This document shows, one piece after another, positions 50,644-59,237 of a DNA stretch of 64,000 bases; positions within the stretch are counted from its first letter, which is position 1; each line of letters opens with the position of its first letter. The stretch is from Blastococcus sp. TBT05-19 (lineage in GTDB: Bacteria > Actinomycetota > Actinomycetes > Mycobacteriales > Geodermatophilaceae). The notes beneath the pieces are model-generated. The model saw nothing but the letters and a program-made list of their open reading frames with translations, was not told where the DNA came from and did not search any database. The position numbers were made by a program, and so were the translations under genes. The stretch is taken from assembly GCF_003319095.1 (NCBI RefSeq), contig NZ_QOHI01000007.1:1-64000 (forward strand), in the 5' to 3' direction.

Positions 50644-50834
50644 CCCCTACTCCCCCGCCGCCGACTCGTAGACGGCATGCGGGGTCCGAGCGCCCGGACG
50701 GGGCGACTCCGGCGGCTTCTTCCAGAGCCGCCCCGTCTGCGTGCGCCGTCCCACCGCCAGAGGAGAAGCCCCTCTCGGCGGCCCCCACCCGACTCCGGAG
50801 AAGCCCCGGAGCCTCACCCACATAGGAGATCGAC

Positions 50835-51656
50835 ATGGCCCGCCTGCCCCGCTTCAACCCCACCCATGACGGCAAGCTCGCCTACGCCGTTTACACGTCC
50901 GAGCGCCTGACCGGTCTCCTGCCTGCTAACGAGATCGAACCTCTCGTCGCCGCCTTCAACCGTGCGGTAGCACTGGCCGCCGCTGCCGCGAAGGTCGCTG
51001 TTGCTACCCGCGATACCGCCGCCGGTTTCTGTGAGGCCGTGCGAACCTGCGAGCCCGACGACGTCGGCGTGCTCATCGAGCAGATGGCCCGAGCCATCGC
51101 CGATGCGGCTGCACACCGAGAGGCGGCCGACCTATTCGCGGCGCTCCCCGCCGACGCCCGCCGGGAGATCCTGTCTTGCATCGAGGCATCTGAGGACGAC
51201 CTGTACGAGGGCCTCGCCAGCCAGCTCACCGACGTCCTGGACCGAGCGAAGCCGGTGGTCACGGCTCTCCGTGGCATCCCGGACGCCGAAGCCGCCATCG
51301 AGGCGAAGCGGACCGACCAGTGGACGGCGCTCCGGGATCTGTCCCGCGAGTACGACGAGATCGTCAGCGCTTTCCGAGCGCTGCGGGCCGCCGCCGACGA
51401 CGACACGGCGATGGTTCGCCCCGCCTTCGCTGACGTCCTCTTCGGCGGCCTCGCTGCCGTGACGACGACCGACGTCCCCTTCGACGCTACGGCCACCGCC
51501 TCTCCTGAGCACCTGCGCTATGTCGTGGAGAACAGGGAGCGACTGCTGCCTCGGATCGTGCGAGCAACCGAGGCGACCAGCGTCCTCCCGATCGTCGCCG
51601 TCCCTACCCGCCGTGTGCGCGGGCAGGTGGTCACCACTTCGGCGTCGAGGGGCTGA
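50835..51656 (+). CDS. Hypothetical 273-residue helical protein
   Basis: Largely alpha-helical, Ala-rich protein beginning MARLPRFNPTHDGKLAYAVYTSERLTG, with long helices (VAAFNRAVALAAAAAKVAVATR; VGVLIEQMARAIADAAAHREAADLF) and a less structured C-terminus. No motif recognised. Strong ribosome site TAGGAG 7 nt before ATG. It may be an anti-helper or packaging factor given its place before HNH and the small terminase, but that is speculation. Confidence 0.65.
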   Translation: MARLPRFNPTHDGKLAYAVYTSERLTGLLPANEIEPLVAAFNRAVALAAAAAKVAVATRDTAAGFCEAVRTCEPDDVGVLIEQMARAIADAAAHREAADLFAALPADARREILSCIEASEDDLYEGLASQLTDVLDRAKPVVTALRGIPDAEAAIEAKRTDQWTALRDLSREYDEIVSAFRALRAAADDDTAMVRPAFADVLFGGLAAVTTTDVPFDATATASPEHLRYVVENRERLLPRIVRATEATSVLPIVAVPTRRVRGQVVTTSASRG

Positions 51657-52056
51657 CCTACCCCCAGGCAGTCTCTGCGCGCCCCCCGAGTCGCCCAGGG
51701 TGCGCCCACGGCTCCTCGCGGCGCAGCTTCGACCGTCGATAGGCACCTGGGTGCTGGGCCGGTTAGGAGCGTCGCCAGGGCCACCCGGTGAGGCGCCGCG
51801 ATTGTGGCACCTCATGTCCGTGACACGGGCGGACAAGGCGGCGGGCGCCGCTCACGTCGCCCGGCTCAACGGTTCCCAGTCTTAGCCCGCCGCGTCGAGC
51901 GGGTCGTGAGTGTCACCCTGGGATCCGTCGCTGCACTCACTAGCCGGGCGGCTCGTGGCGGGTGCTCCACGGTGGCCCGGAGACCCCTGGCGGATGTGCC
52001 CTGGGAGCGAGGCCCTGGAGCCCCCCTCTCTACGAGGCCCACCATCTGGAGACCCC
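51657..52056. other. 400-bp stretch without a clear gene
   Basis: Between the 273-residue gene and HNH I see only one short candidate, an ATG frame at 51814-51885 (23 codons, MSVTRADKAAGAAHVARLNG), with no ribosome site. Codon bias is poor elsewhere. Possibly regulatory or the remnant of a lost gene. Confidence 0.4.
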
Positions 52057-52380
52057 ATGCCCAGGGCGGCCCGCCCCTGCTCTCGTCCTGGCTGCCCTGA
52101 GATCGCCACCTTCCGAGGCATGTGCCCTGTCCATGCCCGTGAGTACGAGATCCAGCGAGGGTCCAACTCTGAGCGGGGCTACGACTCCCGCTTCCGTAGA
52201 GCCAGCCGAGCCGCCAAGCAAGGGGCGACTCATTGTGCCCGCTGCGGTGAGCCCTTCACCTCCGCTAACCCCGCGACCGGAGGCCACGTCCGAGCCGTCC
52301 GCGTCGGTGGTCGGACCTCAGATGGCATCGAGGCTCAGTGTCGCCGCTGCAACTACGGATGGCGTCGGACTGGGCTCTGA
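52057..52380 (+). CDS. HNH endonuclease-like protein
   Basis: A 107-residue protein with the layout of small phage HNH proteins located just before terminase: N-terminal CSRPGCPEIATFRGMCPVHA, SERGYDSRFRRASR, then CARCGEP, a His-containing GGHVRAVRVGG in place of the usual DHI, and CRRCNYGWRR. The zinc pairs are intact and the HNH His and Asn are present, but the acidic residue before the His is replaced by Gly. Such nucleases assist cos cleavage by terminase in many siphophages. Confidence 0.78.
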   Translation: MPRAARPCSRPGCPEIATFRGMCPVHAREYEIQRGSNSERGYDSRFRRASRAAKQGATHCARCGEPFTSANPATGGHVRAVRVGGRTSDGIEAQCRRCNYGWRRTGL

Positions 52381-52543
52381 CGCTCTGTGAGCCCTAGGAG
52401 CGCCGCTCTCCTCGCCCCAGCCTCTCCACTCACGGAGGGTCACGCGGGGTGGGGGGAGGCCCCCCCGAGCCCCCTCATGACACCCCGGCGGAGAGGGCGT
52501 TGCGGTGCCGGGCAGGCCAGGACTATCCCGAAAGGACCAACGC

Positions 52544-53155
52544 ATGGCCGGATACCACGGCCGGGGCGGCCCCGCCCCAGACCCAAACGCCCTTCGCCGT
52601 GATCGCCCCAGCGACGCTGCCGGGTGGATCACCCTGCCCACCGAGGGCCGTACCGAGCCCGCGCCTGAGTTCCCGCTTCCCGCGCCTTCTCCCCGCGAGC
52701 TTGCGGTCTGGGAACAGGAGTGGACCCGCCCCCAGGCCATCCAGTGGGAGGCGCTTGGCTTGGACTACGAGGTCGGGCTCTACGTCCGCGCCTTCGTGGA
52801 GGCCGAGCTACCCGGAGCAGCCTCGACCGTCCGCAACTTCGTGCGGATGACCCGCGACAACCTCGGCCTCTCGGTCGGCGGCCTGGCCCGGAACCGATGG
52901 CGGATCGCCGGACCGACCGCCCCGGCGACGGTCACACCGATCCGGAGCAGAGCGACCACCATCCGGCCGGGCTCCAGCCGCGACCGCTTCCGGCGGTCGA
53001 GCACCTCCGCTCTCGACCTCCTGGCCCGGTGGCGCACGCAGGGCGGCGCCACTTTCGGACCGGCTACGAGGCAGCACGCCGAAGCGGTCGCCGAGCTGGC
53101 CGCCATGGGCATCGACCTCGACCCTTACGAGTACCTCGACCAGGAAGGCTCGTGA
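52544..53155 (+). CDS. Probable phage terminase small subunit
   Basis: A 203-residue protein. The start GRGGPAPDPNALRRDRPSDA, then WITLPTEGRTEPAPEFPLPA, the segment ELAVWEQEWTRPQAIQWEAL and the helix VRNFVRMTRDNLGLS are what I recall for small terminases of actinobacterial siphophages. It would recognise the pac/cos site and select DNA for packaging. No large terminase follows: the next genes are small, which is the pattern in packaging-redirecting satellites. AAAGGA lies 8 nt before ATG. Confidence 0.72.
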   Translation: MAGYHGRGGPAPDPNALRRDRPSDAAGWITLPTEGRTEPAPEFPLPAPSPRELAVWEQEWTRPQAIQWEALGLDYEVGLYVRAFVEAELPGAASTVRNFVRMTRDNLGLSVGGLARNRWRIAGPTAPATVTPIRSRATTIRPGSSRDRFRRSSTSALDLLARWRTQGGATFGPATRQHAEAVAELAAMGIDLDPYEYLDQEGS

Positions 53156-53334
53156 CCGTGACTGATCCCCACCCGACCGACTCGCTCTCATCCCTTCGGC
53201 GGCTCAAGGAGCACCTCGACCGGGGCATCCGCCATGCCACCGGCTCGCCGATTTACGACAACGCCGTCCGCCAGCTCGCGGACCTTGGCAGCCCGCTCAA
53301 CCCCTACGAGGCGATTGAGGCTGGCCTCGTCTGA
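53152..53334 (+). CDS. 60-residue protein coupled to small terminase
   Basis: GTG start overlapping the terminase stop (GTGA). MTVTDPHPTDSLSSLRRLKE, then LDRGIRHATGSPIYDNAVRQ and a C-terminal PLNPYEAIEAGLV. The NPYE ending echoes the DLDPYEYL ending of the small terminase just upstream, so it may be a duplicated C-terminal segment or a partner of the same complex. Followed by a terminator. Confidence 0.6.
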   Translation: MTVTDPHPTDSLSSLRRLKEHLDRGIRHATGSPIYDNAVRQLADLGSPLNPYEAIEAGLV

Positions 53335-53348
53335 CCCCCGCCCCGACC

Positions 53349-53393
53349 GAAGGCTCCTCCTCCCGTGACCTGACGCGGGAGGCAGGGGCCTTC
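53349..53393 (+). terminator. Terminator after the small-terminase pair
   Basis: GAAGGC and GCCTTC form the base, CCTCCCG/CGGGAGG the top, with one bulge, 14 nt after the stop codon. It splits the packaging genes from the following small genes. Confidence 0.65.
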
Positions 53394-53420
53394 GCCATTC
53401 CTACGTCTTGAAGGACCCAC

Positions 53421-53771
53421 ATGACCCCCACCCCCGAGATCGACGCCGCCCGCGACGCCCTGGCCACCGCTGAGGCCGCGGTCGAGAGCCTGCGAGCCAA
53501 GCTTCGAGCGGCGCTCGCCGACCAGGACGCTCGCGGCGTCTCCGCCGGGGATCGCTCCACCGACGCCGACCAGCCCCGACGGCTCGGCTGGGCCGACGGC
53601 GTGGCCGCCGCCCGTGCCCGCTACCCGAAGGGCCGGGGCACCGGCGACGCCCCCGGCACCGCCACCCACCGGGACAGCGATGACGTCCCGGAGGCCGATG
53701 AGCCCCGCCTGACCTCCGCCGCCGACGGTCGCGCCGAGGCCCAGCGCCGCATCGCTGCCCGTGCCGCGTGA
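53421..53771 (+). CDS. Hypothetical 116-residue protein
   Basis: Starts with a coiled-coil-like helix (IDAARDALATAEAAVESLRAKL), then a disordered, acidic Gly/Asp/Arg-rich region and a short C-terminal helix. ATG with GAAGGA 6 nt upstream. Such scaffold-like composition could belong to a capsid-size or assembly factor, but I have no direct evidence. The stop overlaps the next GTG (GTGA). Confidence 0.6.
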   Translation: MTPTPEIDAARDALATAEAAVESLRAKLRAALADQDARGVSAGDRSTDADQPRRLGWADGVAAARARYPKGRGTGDAPGTATHRDSDDVPEADEPRLTSAADGRAEAQRRIAARAA

Positions 53772-53989
53772 CCGACGAGGGGCGGCACACGTCCACCGAG
53801 GCGGGCCGAGCCGAGGCGGCCCGCCGTCACGGCGTCACTCCAGCCGCCCGCACCCGCGAGGCGGAGCGCCTCGCGCAGGAGGAGGCGGCCCTCCGGCCCG
53901 CGTCGCTCGGCGAGCCCCTTGACGCGTTCGACTTCCGAGCGAGGTACCGGGCTCGCCGGGAGCACTACTTGCGGCGATACGTCTACTGA
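53768..53989 (+). CDS. Hypothetical 73-residue charged protein
   Basis: Highly charged, helical (EAGRAEAARRHGVTPAARTR, then EAERLAQEEAALRPASLGEP), ending in FRARYRARREHYLRRYVY. Start GTG overlaps the previous stop. Length, charge and coupling suggest it works with the 116-residue protein. Function unknown. Confidence 0.58.
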   Translation: MTDEGRHTSTEAGRAEAARRHGVTPAARTREAERLAQEEAALRPASLGEPLDAFDFRARYRARREHYLRRYVY

Positions 53990-54152
53990 CCCCGCCGCGT
54001 CGGCAGTCAACGGCGGCTTGACGCCGAACCTCCCAGCACGCCAGGCACCGGCGAGCGCCCACGGCGACGACCCCGGCCCGTGCTGGCGGCCCACGTCGTC
54101 GCCACCGGCGTCGCCCCCGCCCTCACCCGCACGCCCCATGAACGGAGCCCCC

Positions 54153-54323
54153 ATGGCCCGCCCCACCGACGCCGAGACGCCCCCTCATCTGGAGTACCTC
54201 CGCTGGAGGCTCTCGGCTGACTGGGCTCTCCCCCTCGACCGCGTCACTGGCTCCACCGCCGACGAGATGCGTGCCGCCGTCGCGGCTCTCCGCCCCGAGT
54301 TTCTCCTCTCACCCTCCCCCTAG
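54153..54323 (+). CDS. Hypothetical 56-residue protein
   Basis: MARPTDAETPPHLEYLRWRL, then SADWALPLDRVTGSTADEMR and AAVAALRPEFLL. GGAG lies 6 nt before this ATG; an ATG 15 bp upstream is weaker. Sits directly before the terminator that isolates the tape measure gene. Unknown function. Confidence 0.55.
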   Translation: MARPTDAETPPHLEYLRWRLSADWALPLDRVTGSTADEMRAAVAALRPEFLLSPSP

Positions 54324-54343
54324 CTCCACACGCCGTCTCGCCA

Positions 54344-54381
54344 GAGAGCCCGCCTCCGGATCGCCGGACGCGGGCTTTCTG
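54344..54381 (+). terminator. Terminator before the tape measure gene
   Basis: AGAGAGCCCGC pairs with GCGGGCTTTCT and TCCGG with CCGGA around an ATCG loop, with one internal mismatch; the T-rich descending side supports factor-independent termination. The tape measure gene must therefore have its own promoter in 54382-54431, which I cannot pin down. Confidence 0.75.
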
Positions 54382-54431
54382 CGTTCCGGCGGCGCTCTCA
54401 CCCGCCCCCCTCCAGATCCGGAGTTGATCCG

Positions 54432-54479
54432 ATGACCCTCAACAGCAACGAATGCGCCCACTGGCGGGCGTCGCCATGA
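54432..54479 (+). CDS. 15-residue leader frame overlapping the tape measure start
   Basis: ATG-ACC to TGA frame (MTLNSNECAHWRASP) with CGGAG upstream. Its stop overlaps the tape measure ATG as ATGA, and the tape measure itself has no ribosome site, so translation coupling through this leader is likely. In full siphophages this position is held by the frameshifting tail chaperones, which are missing. Confidence 0.5.
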   Translation: MTLNSNECAHWRASP

Positions 54480-57400
54480 CGACACTCCTGGGAGAAGCCC
54501 GGGTTCGTATCCGGCCAGACACCTCTGGTTTCGGATCCGCCGCCGAGCGCGGGATCTCCGGCACCCTCAGCAAGCTGGGCAAGCTCGCCGGGGCGGCCTT
54601 CACGGCGGGCCTCGGTGCTGCCACCGCCGGAGCTGGTCTCGGCCTCAAGGTCGCCGCCGAGATGGAGACCGCCCGCATCGGGTTCGAGACCATGCTTGGC
54701 TCGGCTCAGAAGGCCGACGCCTTCCTCCGCGACCTCCAGAAGTTCGCCGCCAAGACCCCCTTCGAGTTCCCCGAACTCCAGACCGCCGCGTCCTCGCTCA
54801 TCTCCATCGGGATCGACGCCTCCAAGGTCATCCCGATCATGACCACGCTGGGCAACGTCACGTCCGGCATGGGCACCGGTGCCGAGGGCGTCAAGCGGGC
54901 CACGGTCGCCATCCAGCAGATGAACGCGGCCGGTCGGATCACGGCCGAGGACCTCAACCAGCTCCGCGACGCGGGCATCCCCGTGTTCGACCTCCTCGCC
55001 GGAGCCACCGGCAAGGCGAAGGAGGAGCTGGCCGCGATGGCCCAGAACGGCGAGCTGGGGCGCAAGGAGCTGGAACAGCTCATGACGGCCCTGGAGACCG
55101 GTAAGGGCCTGGAGCGCTTCAACGGGCTCATGGAGAAGCAGAGCCAGAGCCTTTCCGGCCTCTTCTCCACCATGAAGGACACCGTCCAGATGAATCTGGC
55201 GTCAGCTATGACGCCGCTCATCCCGTCGATCAAGACGGCCATGGCCGGAGCCGCCGTGGCGATGGAGACCGGCCTCTCCGCGATCTCCGCCAAGTTCCAG
55301 GTCATCGTGGACCAGACCCCCAACCTCATGGGTGCTCTGGCCGACCAGGACGCCCAGGGCGTCGCCGAGGTGCTGGACAACATCCTCGGTAACACCGGCG
55401 CGCACATCGACATCATCCGCACGGCCGCCGACCAGCTCTTCCCACTCTGGAACGACCTCGTCGGCACCTTCGGGAACCTCCGCGACGTCGCCGCCGACCT
55501 CGGCCCGGTCCTCGGCGTGATCCTCGGCGGCGGGCTCAAGCTGGCCTGGGAGGCCATCCAGCTCCTCGCCCCCGTCCTCCGCGACGTCACTGGCTGGCTC
55601 TCCGACAACGAATGGGCCGTTTACACGCTCGTTGGCGCCTACGCCGCTCTCAAGCTCGCCACCTCTGCCCACGCCGCGTCGATGGCCGTAGCCGCCGCTG
55701 GAGGCATGGCCCAGTGGCTCAAGCAGACGAAGTTGATCTCCGCCGCGACCAAGGCGTGGAGCGCCGTCCAGTGGGTCTTCAACGCCGCAATGAGCGCCAA
55801 CCCCATCTTGAAGGTCGTCACCCTGCTCGGCCTCCTCGTCGGCGGCCTCGTCCTCGCCTGGAAGCACTCCGAGACCTTCCGTGACGTCGTCACCGGCGCT
55901 CTCCAGAAGGTCGGAGACTTCGGGAAGTGGCTCTGGGAGGAGGCCCTCAAGCCCGCCTGGGAGGGCATCAAGACCGGCTGGGACTACCTCGTCAAGGGCA
56001 TCTCCTGGGCCTGGGAGAACATCCTCAAGCCTGCCTGGGACGCCGTCTCCGCCGCCGCGTCGTGGCTCTGGGAGAACGTACTCAAGCCCGTCTTCGGCTT
56101 CATCGGAGACCGCTGGAGCACCCTGCTCTCCAACATCCAGTGGGCCTGGGAGAACGTCCTCCAGCCCGTCTGGGACGCCGTCTCCTCGGCGGCCTCCTGG
56201 CTCTGGGAGAGCGTCCTCAAGCCCGTCTTCGGCTTCATCGGTGACGCCTGGGACGACCTCGCCTCCGGCTTCGGCTGGGTCTACGACAACCTGATCCGGC
56301 CGGTCTTCGACAAGTTCTCCTCCGCCGTCGAGACCGTGAAGAGCGGCTTCGGGACCGCCGTGGACTGGATCAAGCAGACCTGGGAGTCCCTCAAGGACGC
56401 CCTCATGGGGCCTGTTCAGTGGGTCATCGACTTCGTCTGGAACGACGGCCTCCGCAAGCTCTGGAACACGATCAACGACCTCTGGGGCGGCGGCGACCTC
56501 GCGGAGTTCAAGCTCGCTCGTGGTGGCGTCTACGCCCCCGCGAACCGCCAGCTCTCCGGCCGCATGGAGTACGCCACCGGTGGTGTCCTCCCCGGCTACA
56601 CGCCGGGCCGCGACGTCCACCACTTCGTCTCCCCGACCGGCGGCCGACTCCACCTCTCCGGAGGTGAGGCCGTCATGCGCCCGGAGTTCACGAAGGCCAT
56701 GGGCGTCCACGGCGTCAACACGCTGAACAAGCTCGCCCGCACCGGCGGCGCTCGTGCGGTCGCTGCCGCTCTCGCTAAGGACCAGTCGCACGCCGACGGC
56801 GGGATCATCGACCTCCCCGGCTGGCTGAGCACCGCTCTGGACTGGATTCCCGGATCGGGCGGTATCACCGACGTCATCGACGCCATCAACGGCGGAGGCG
56901 GCTTCGGCGGCGGCATCCTCGGGGAGGGCCTCGTCGGCCTCGCCCGGTCGGTCGGGACGAAGCTCCTGGACAAGGCGAAGGCCCTCTACGACGGCCTGAG
57001 CCTCGGCGGCTCCGGCTACCGGGGCGCCAAGACGGCGAATGGTGTAAACGGCCTCGGCCCCGCTGCCGCTGCTGCCCGCGCCTACGTCATGCAGCGCTGG
57101 GGCCTCACGAACATCGGAGGCTTCGCCCGCCGGAACATCGCCGGGACCGGGACGCCGTCGGACCACGCTCTCGGCAAGGCCATCGACGTCATGATCCCCA
57201 ACTACCGGAGCCCCGAGGGCATCCGGCTCGGGACCGAGATAGCCGAGTACTTCCGCACCAACCCCGGCGTCTTCGGCACCAAGTACGTCATCTGGCGCGA
57301 CCGGATCGCCAACGGTGGCGCGGGGTGGAAGCCCTACGGGCACCCCGGCGGCGGCCGGAGCGACACGCTCCAGCACCGCGACCACCCCCACGTCTCCTTC

Positions 57401-57640
57401 TTCGACCAGGGCGGGGTCCTGGAGCCCGGTCTCACTCCGGTCATGAACGCCACCGGGAAGCCGGAGGCCGTCCTCACCAACCGGGAGATGCAGGACTACA
57501 AGGCGCTCATCGCCAGCGGCGGCCAGTCCGCCCCGCTTGTAGGCGAGGTCCACCTCCACTCCCATAGCGGCGGCTGGCAGGAGGGCATGGAGGCCCTGAA
57601 CTTCGAGCTGCGGAGGCTCAAGCGAGGGGGACGGTCCTAG
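54476..57640 (+). CDS. Phage tail tape measure protein with M15-like peptidase domain
   Basis: A 1054-residue tail-length ruler. N-terminal tape measure domain at about residues 55-190 (ARIGFETMLGSAQKADAFLR, TPFEFPELQTAASSL, EDLNQLRDAGIPVFDLL), then hydrophobic helices, two 45-residue tandem repeats rich in Trp (511-600), and a C-terminal module at about 860-980 with SDHALGKAIDVM (His897, Asp904) and HPHVSF (His970, His972), the metal-ligand layout of M15-like peptidases, probably for cutting peptidoglycan during entry. The reading frame is intact. It is the only structural tail gene in the element. Confidence 0.9.
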   Translation: MTTLLGEARVRIRPDTSGFGSAAERGISGTLSKLGKLAGAAFTAGLGAATAGAGLGLKVAAEMETARIGFETMLGSAQKADAFLRDLQKFAAKTPFEFPELQTAASSLISIGIDASKVIPIMTTLGNVTSGMGTGAEGVKRATVAIQQMNAAGRITAEDLNQLRDAGIPVFDLLAGATGKAKEELAAMAQNGELGRKELEQLMTALETGKGLERFNGLMEKQSQSLSGLFSTMKDTVQMNLASAMTPLIPSIKTAMAGAAVAMETGLSAISAKFQVIVDQTPNLMGALADQDAQGVAEVLDNILGNTGAHIDIIRTAADQLFPLWNDLVGTFGNLRDVAADLGPVLGVILGGGLKLAWEAIQLLAPVLRDVTGWLSDNEWAVYTLVGAYAALKLATSAHAASMAVAAAGGMAQWLKQTKLISAATKAWSAVQWVFNAAMSANPILKVVTLLGLLVGGLVLAWKHSETFRDVVTGALQKVGDFGKWLWEEALKPAWEGIKTGWDYLVKGISWAWENILKPAWDAVSAAASWLWENVLKPVFGFIGDRWSTLLSNIQWAWENVLQPVWDAVSSAASWLWESVLKPVFGFIGDAWDDLASGFGWVYDNLIRPVFDKFSSAVETVKSGFGTAVDWIKQTWESLKDALMGPVQWVIDFVWNDGLRKLWNTINDLWGGGDLAEFKLARGGVYAPANRQLSGRMEYATGGVLPGYTPGRDVHHFVSPTGGRLHLSGGEAVMRPEFTKAMGVHGVNTLNKLARTGGARAVAAALAKDQSHADGGIIDLPGWLSTALDWIPGSGGITDVIDAINGGGGFGGGILGEGLVGLARSVGTKLLDKAKALYDGLSLGGSGYRGAKTANGVNGLGPAAAAARAYVMQRWGLTNIGGFARRNIAGTGTPSDHALGKAIDVMIPNYRSPEGIRLGTEIAEYFRTNPGVFGTKYVIWRDRIANGGAGWKPYGHPGGGRSDTLQHRDHPHVSFFDQGGVLEPGLTPVMNATGKPEAVLTNREMQDYKALIASGGQSAPLVGEVHLHSHSGGWQEGMEALNFELRRLKRGGRS
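56006..56275 (+). repeat. Tandem 135-bp repeat inside the tape measure gene
   Basis: Two copies of exactly 135 bp (45 codons), starting WAWEN(I/V)L and containing ASWLWE(N/S)VLKPVFGFIG; a degenerate third copy (WEEALKPAWEGI) lies just upstream. Unequal recombination between such repeats is a simple way to change tail length. Confidence 0.85.
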
Positions 57641-57755
57641 CTAGGTCGCGACGCCATCGTCCCCCGTCTAGGGGACCGTGGCGTCGCGGCTGGCGCCGCC
57701 CGTTGCGATGATCGCCACACTGCTCGGAGCAGGCACGACCAACGGGGGTAGTGAA

Positions 57756-58253
57756 GTGACTGGGCCAGGCCCGCTGTCAGTAGGACCATCGGGATATCTG
57801 CCTCCCGGACGGCACGCCGCGACCTGGGCAGACGTGCGGACCCTGTTCGTGGACCAAGCACCCCACACGGAGCACCGCAGAAGCCTGTACCGGGCGCTGC
57901 AAGGGTGGCTGAACTCGATGCGGACGTTGCTTCCCACGGGCGGCACCGCCTGGCTCAATGGCGGGTTCGTGACGCACAAGACGTCACCGCCGAAGGACGT
58001 GGATGTCGTACTCATGGTCCACGATGCGGACGTGATGGGGCTGACCCCAACCGATGAGATCCTGGTCCGCTCCCAACTAACCGACCGATCTGCCGGAACT
58101 CAGCCGATGGGAGGTCTTGTGGACGCCTTCATCGCGCAGCACGGCAACGCCAGGGAAGAACTCATCTGGGACACGACCTGGTCTGCCGTCAAGGACGACA
58201 CTGGACTCATCGTGCCCGGTGCAGCGAAGGGCTATTTGGAGGTGTCGTGGTGA
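57756..58253 (+). CDS. DUF6932-like nucleotidyltransferase-fold protein
   Basis: A 165-residue protein with the pol-beta nucleotidyltransferase core: TAWLNGGFVTHKTSPPKDVD then VVLMV, that is G-G (69-70), then Asp81 and Asp83 in a DxD motif. This arrangement is that of the DUF6932/MNT-like toxins and antitoxins. A GTG start with GGGGG 5-9 nt upstream is preferred; an earlier ATG would add a low-quality extension. The stop overlaps the partner start (GTGA). GC content appears lower than in the rest of the element, in keeping with a cargo module. Confidence 0.7.
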   Translation: MTGPGPLSVGPSGYLPPGRHAATWADVRTLFVDQAPHTEHRRSLYRALQGWLNSMRTLLPTGGTAWLNGGFVTHKTSPPKDVDVVLMVHDADVMGLTPTDEILVRSQLTDRSAGTQPMGGLVDAFIAQHGNAREELIWDTTWSAVKDDTGLIVPGAAKGYLEVSW

Positions 58254-59224
58254 GCAGCATCAACCAGGGCGACCTCGCGGGGCTCATCCGGGACAACATC
58301 GCTGCTTTGGAGGTGGACGACGGGCCGTTCGCCAGGCTCCGACGTCAGTCGCAGGCCTCGCTGCTCCAAGACGTAACCGGCGAGGATGCGTCCGGCACAC
58401 GACTGGAGCTTCGCTTCGGTGGGTCGAGAGTCGTCGGACATCGAGCCCCGGCGGACCAGCTCTATGAGGTGCTGGAGGCGCTACAACGCGCCACGGCGCT
58501 CGTCGGCGATTCCCTGCGACCCACCGTGACCGATCCCCAGCGCATCACCGATCAGCGAATCGGCCGCCACCAGCTCGACGTCTTGGCGCCCAGCCCTGGG
58601 TCCGTTGTTCTCACCGTGGTCCCGGCCAGTGAGCCCCCGGACCTTTTCGGCCACGAGCCGACCACATGGGCGGAGATGGCCCTAGCGCAGCTCGTTGGCA
58701 CCCTCCCCGATGATGAGGACGAGGACGGAGACCTCCTCAGCGAGGCGGCCCAGGGGGCCATCCTGGCGTCTACGAGCACGGTGCGAGCGGCGCTGGCGGC
58801 GCTGGCTCGAAGTATCGAGCGGACCGACGCCGACCTGACGTTGACGTTGCGACGGCCCTCGCGGGTCACGACTCGTTCTCGTCTGGGCCGTCGCACCGCC
58901 CGGCTGGTGCTCGCCATCGCCGATGAGCCGATCACGCTGACCGAGCGGCATCGCTATGAGGGGACTCTGGACGGGCTGCGAACGCGCAAGCGCATGTTCT
59001 GGCTCATTCTCGACAACGGCGAAGAGATCAGCGGCGGCATCCCCGAACGCTTGCTTGGGGCCGTCAGGGCGAACCTTGGGCAGCGGGTGAGCGTGGATGT
59101 CGAGTCCACTCGGCAGGGTCCCGAGGGCCGCTTGGGGCGGCCGAGGCACATTCTGAGCTCACTCGGGATGACCACCGAGGACCAGGCGGAACGACTCAAT
59201 GACGGTCCGATGCCTAGTCCGTGA
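58250..59224 (+). CDS. Partner protein of the NTase gene, unknown family
   Basis: A 324-residue protein in GTGA overlap with the NTase gene and with GGAGG upstream. N-terminal mixed region (RLELRFGGSRVVGHRAPADQ, VLTVVPASEPPDLFG), central helices (AAQGAILASTSTVRAALAAL) and a beta-rich C-terminus (RYEGTLDGLRTRKRMFWLIL, VSVDVESTRQGPEGR). I do not recognise the fold and see no HEPN RxxxxH motif. The coupling suggests a two-gene toxin-antitoxin or anti-phage module carried by the element. Confidence 0.7.
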   Translation: MSSINQGDLAGLIRDNIAALEVDDGPFARLRRQSQASLLQDVTGEDASGTRLELRFGGSRVVGHRAPADQLYEVLEALQRATALVGDSLRPTVTDPQRITDQRIGRHQLDVLAPSPGSVVLTVVPASEPPDLFGHEPTTWAEMALAQLVGTLPDDEDEDGDLLSEAAQGAILASTSTVRAALAALARSIERTDADLTLTLRRPSRVTTRSRLGRRTARLVLAIADEPITLTERHRYEGTLDGLRTRKRMFWLILDNGEEISGGIPERLLGAVRANLGQRVSVDVESTRQGPEGRLGRPRHILSSLGMTTEDQAERLNDGPMPSP

Positions 59225-59237
59225 ACCAAGAACCACA

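Noticed and set aside
51814-51885. 23-codon ATG frame
   Set aside because: Too short and without a ribosome site; mentioned only as part of the gap.
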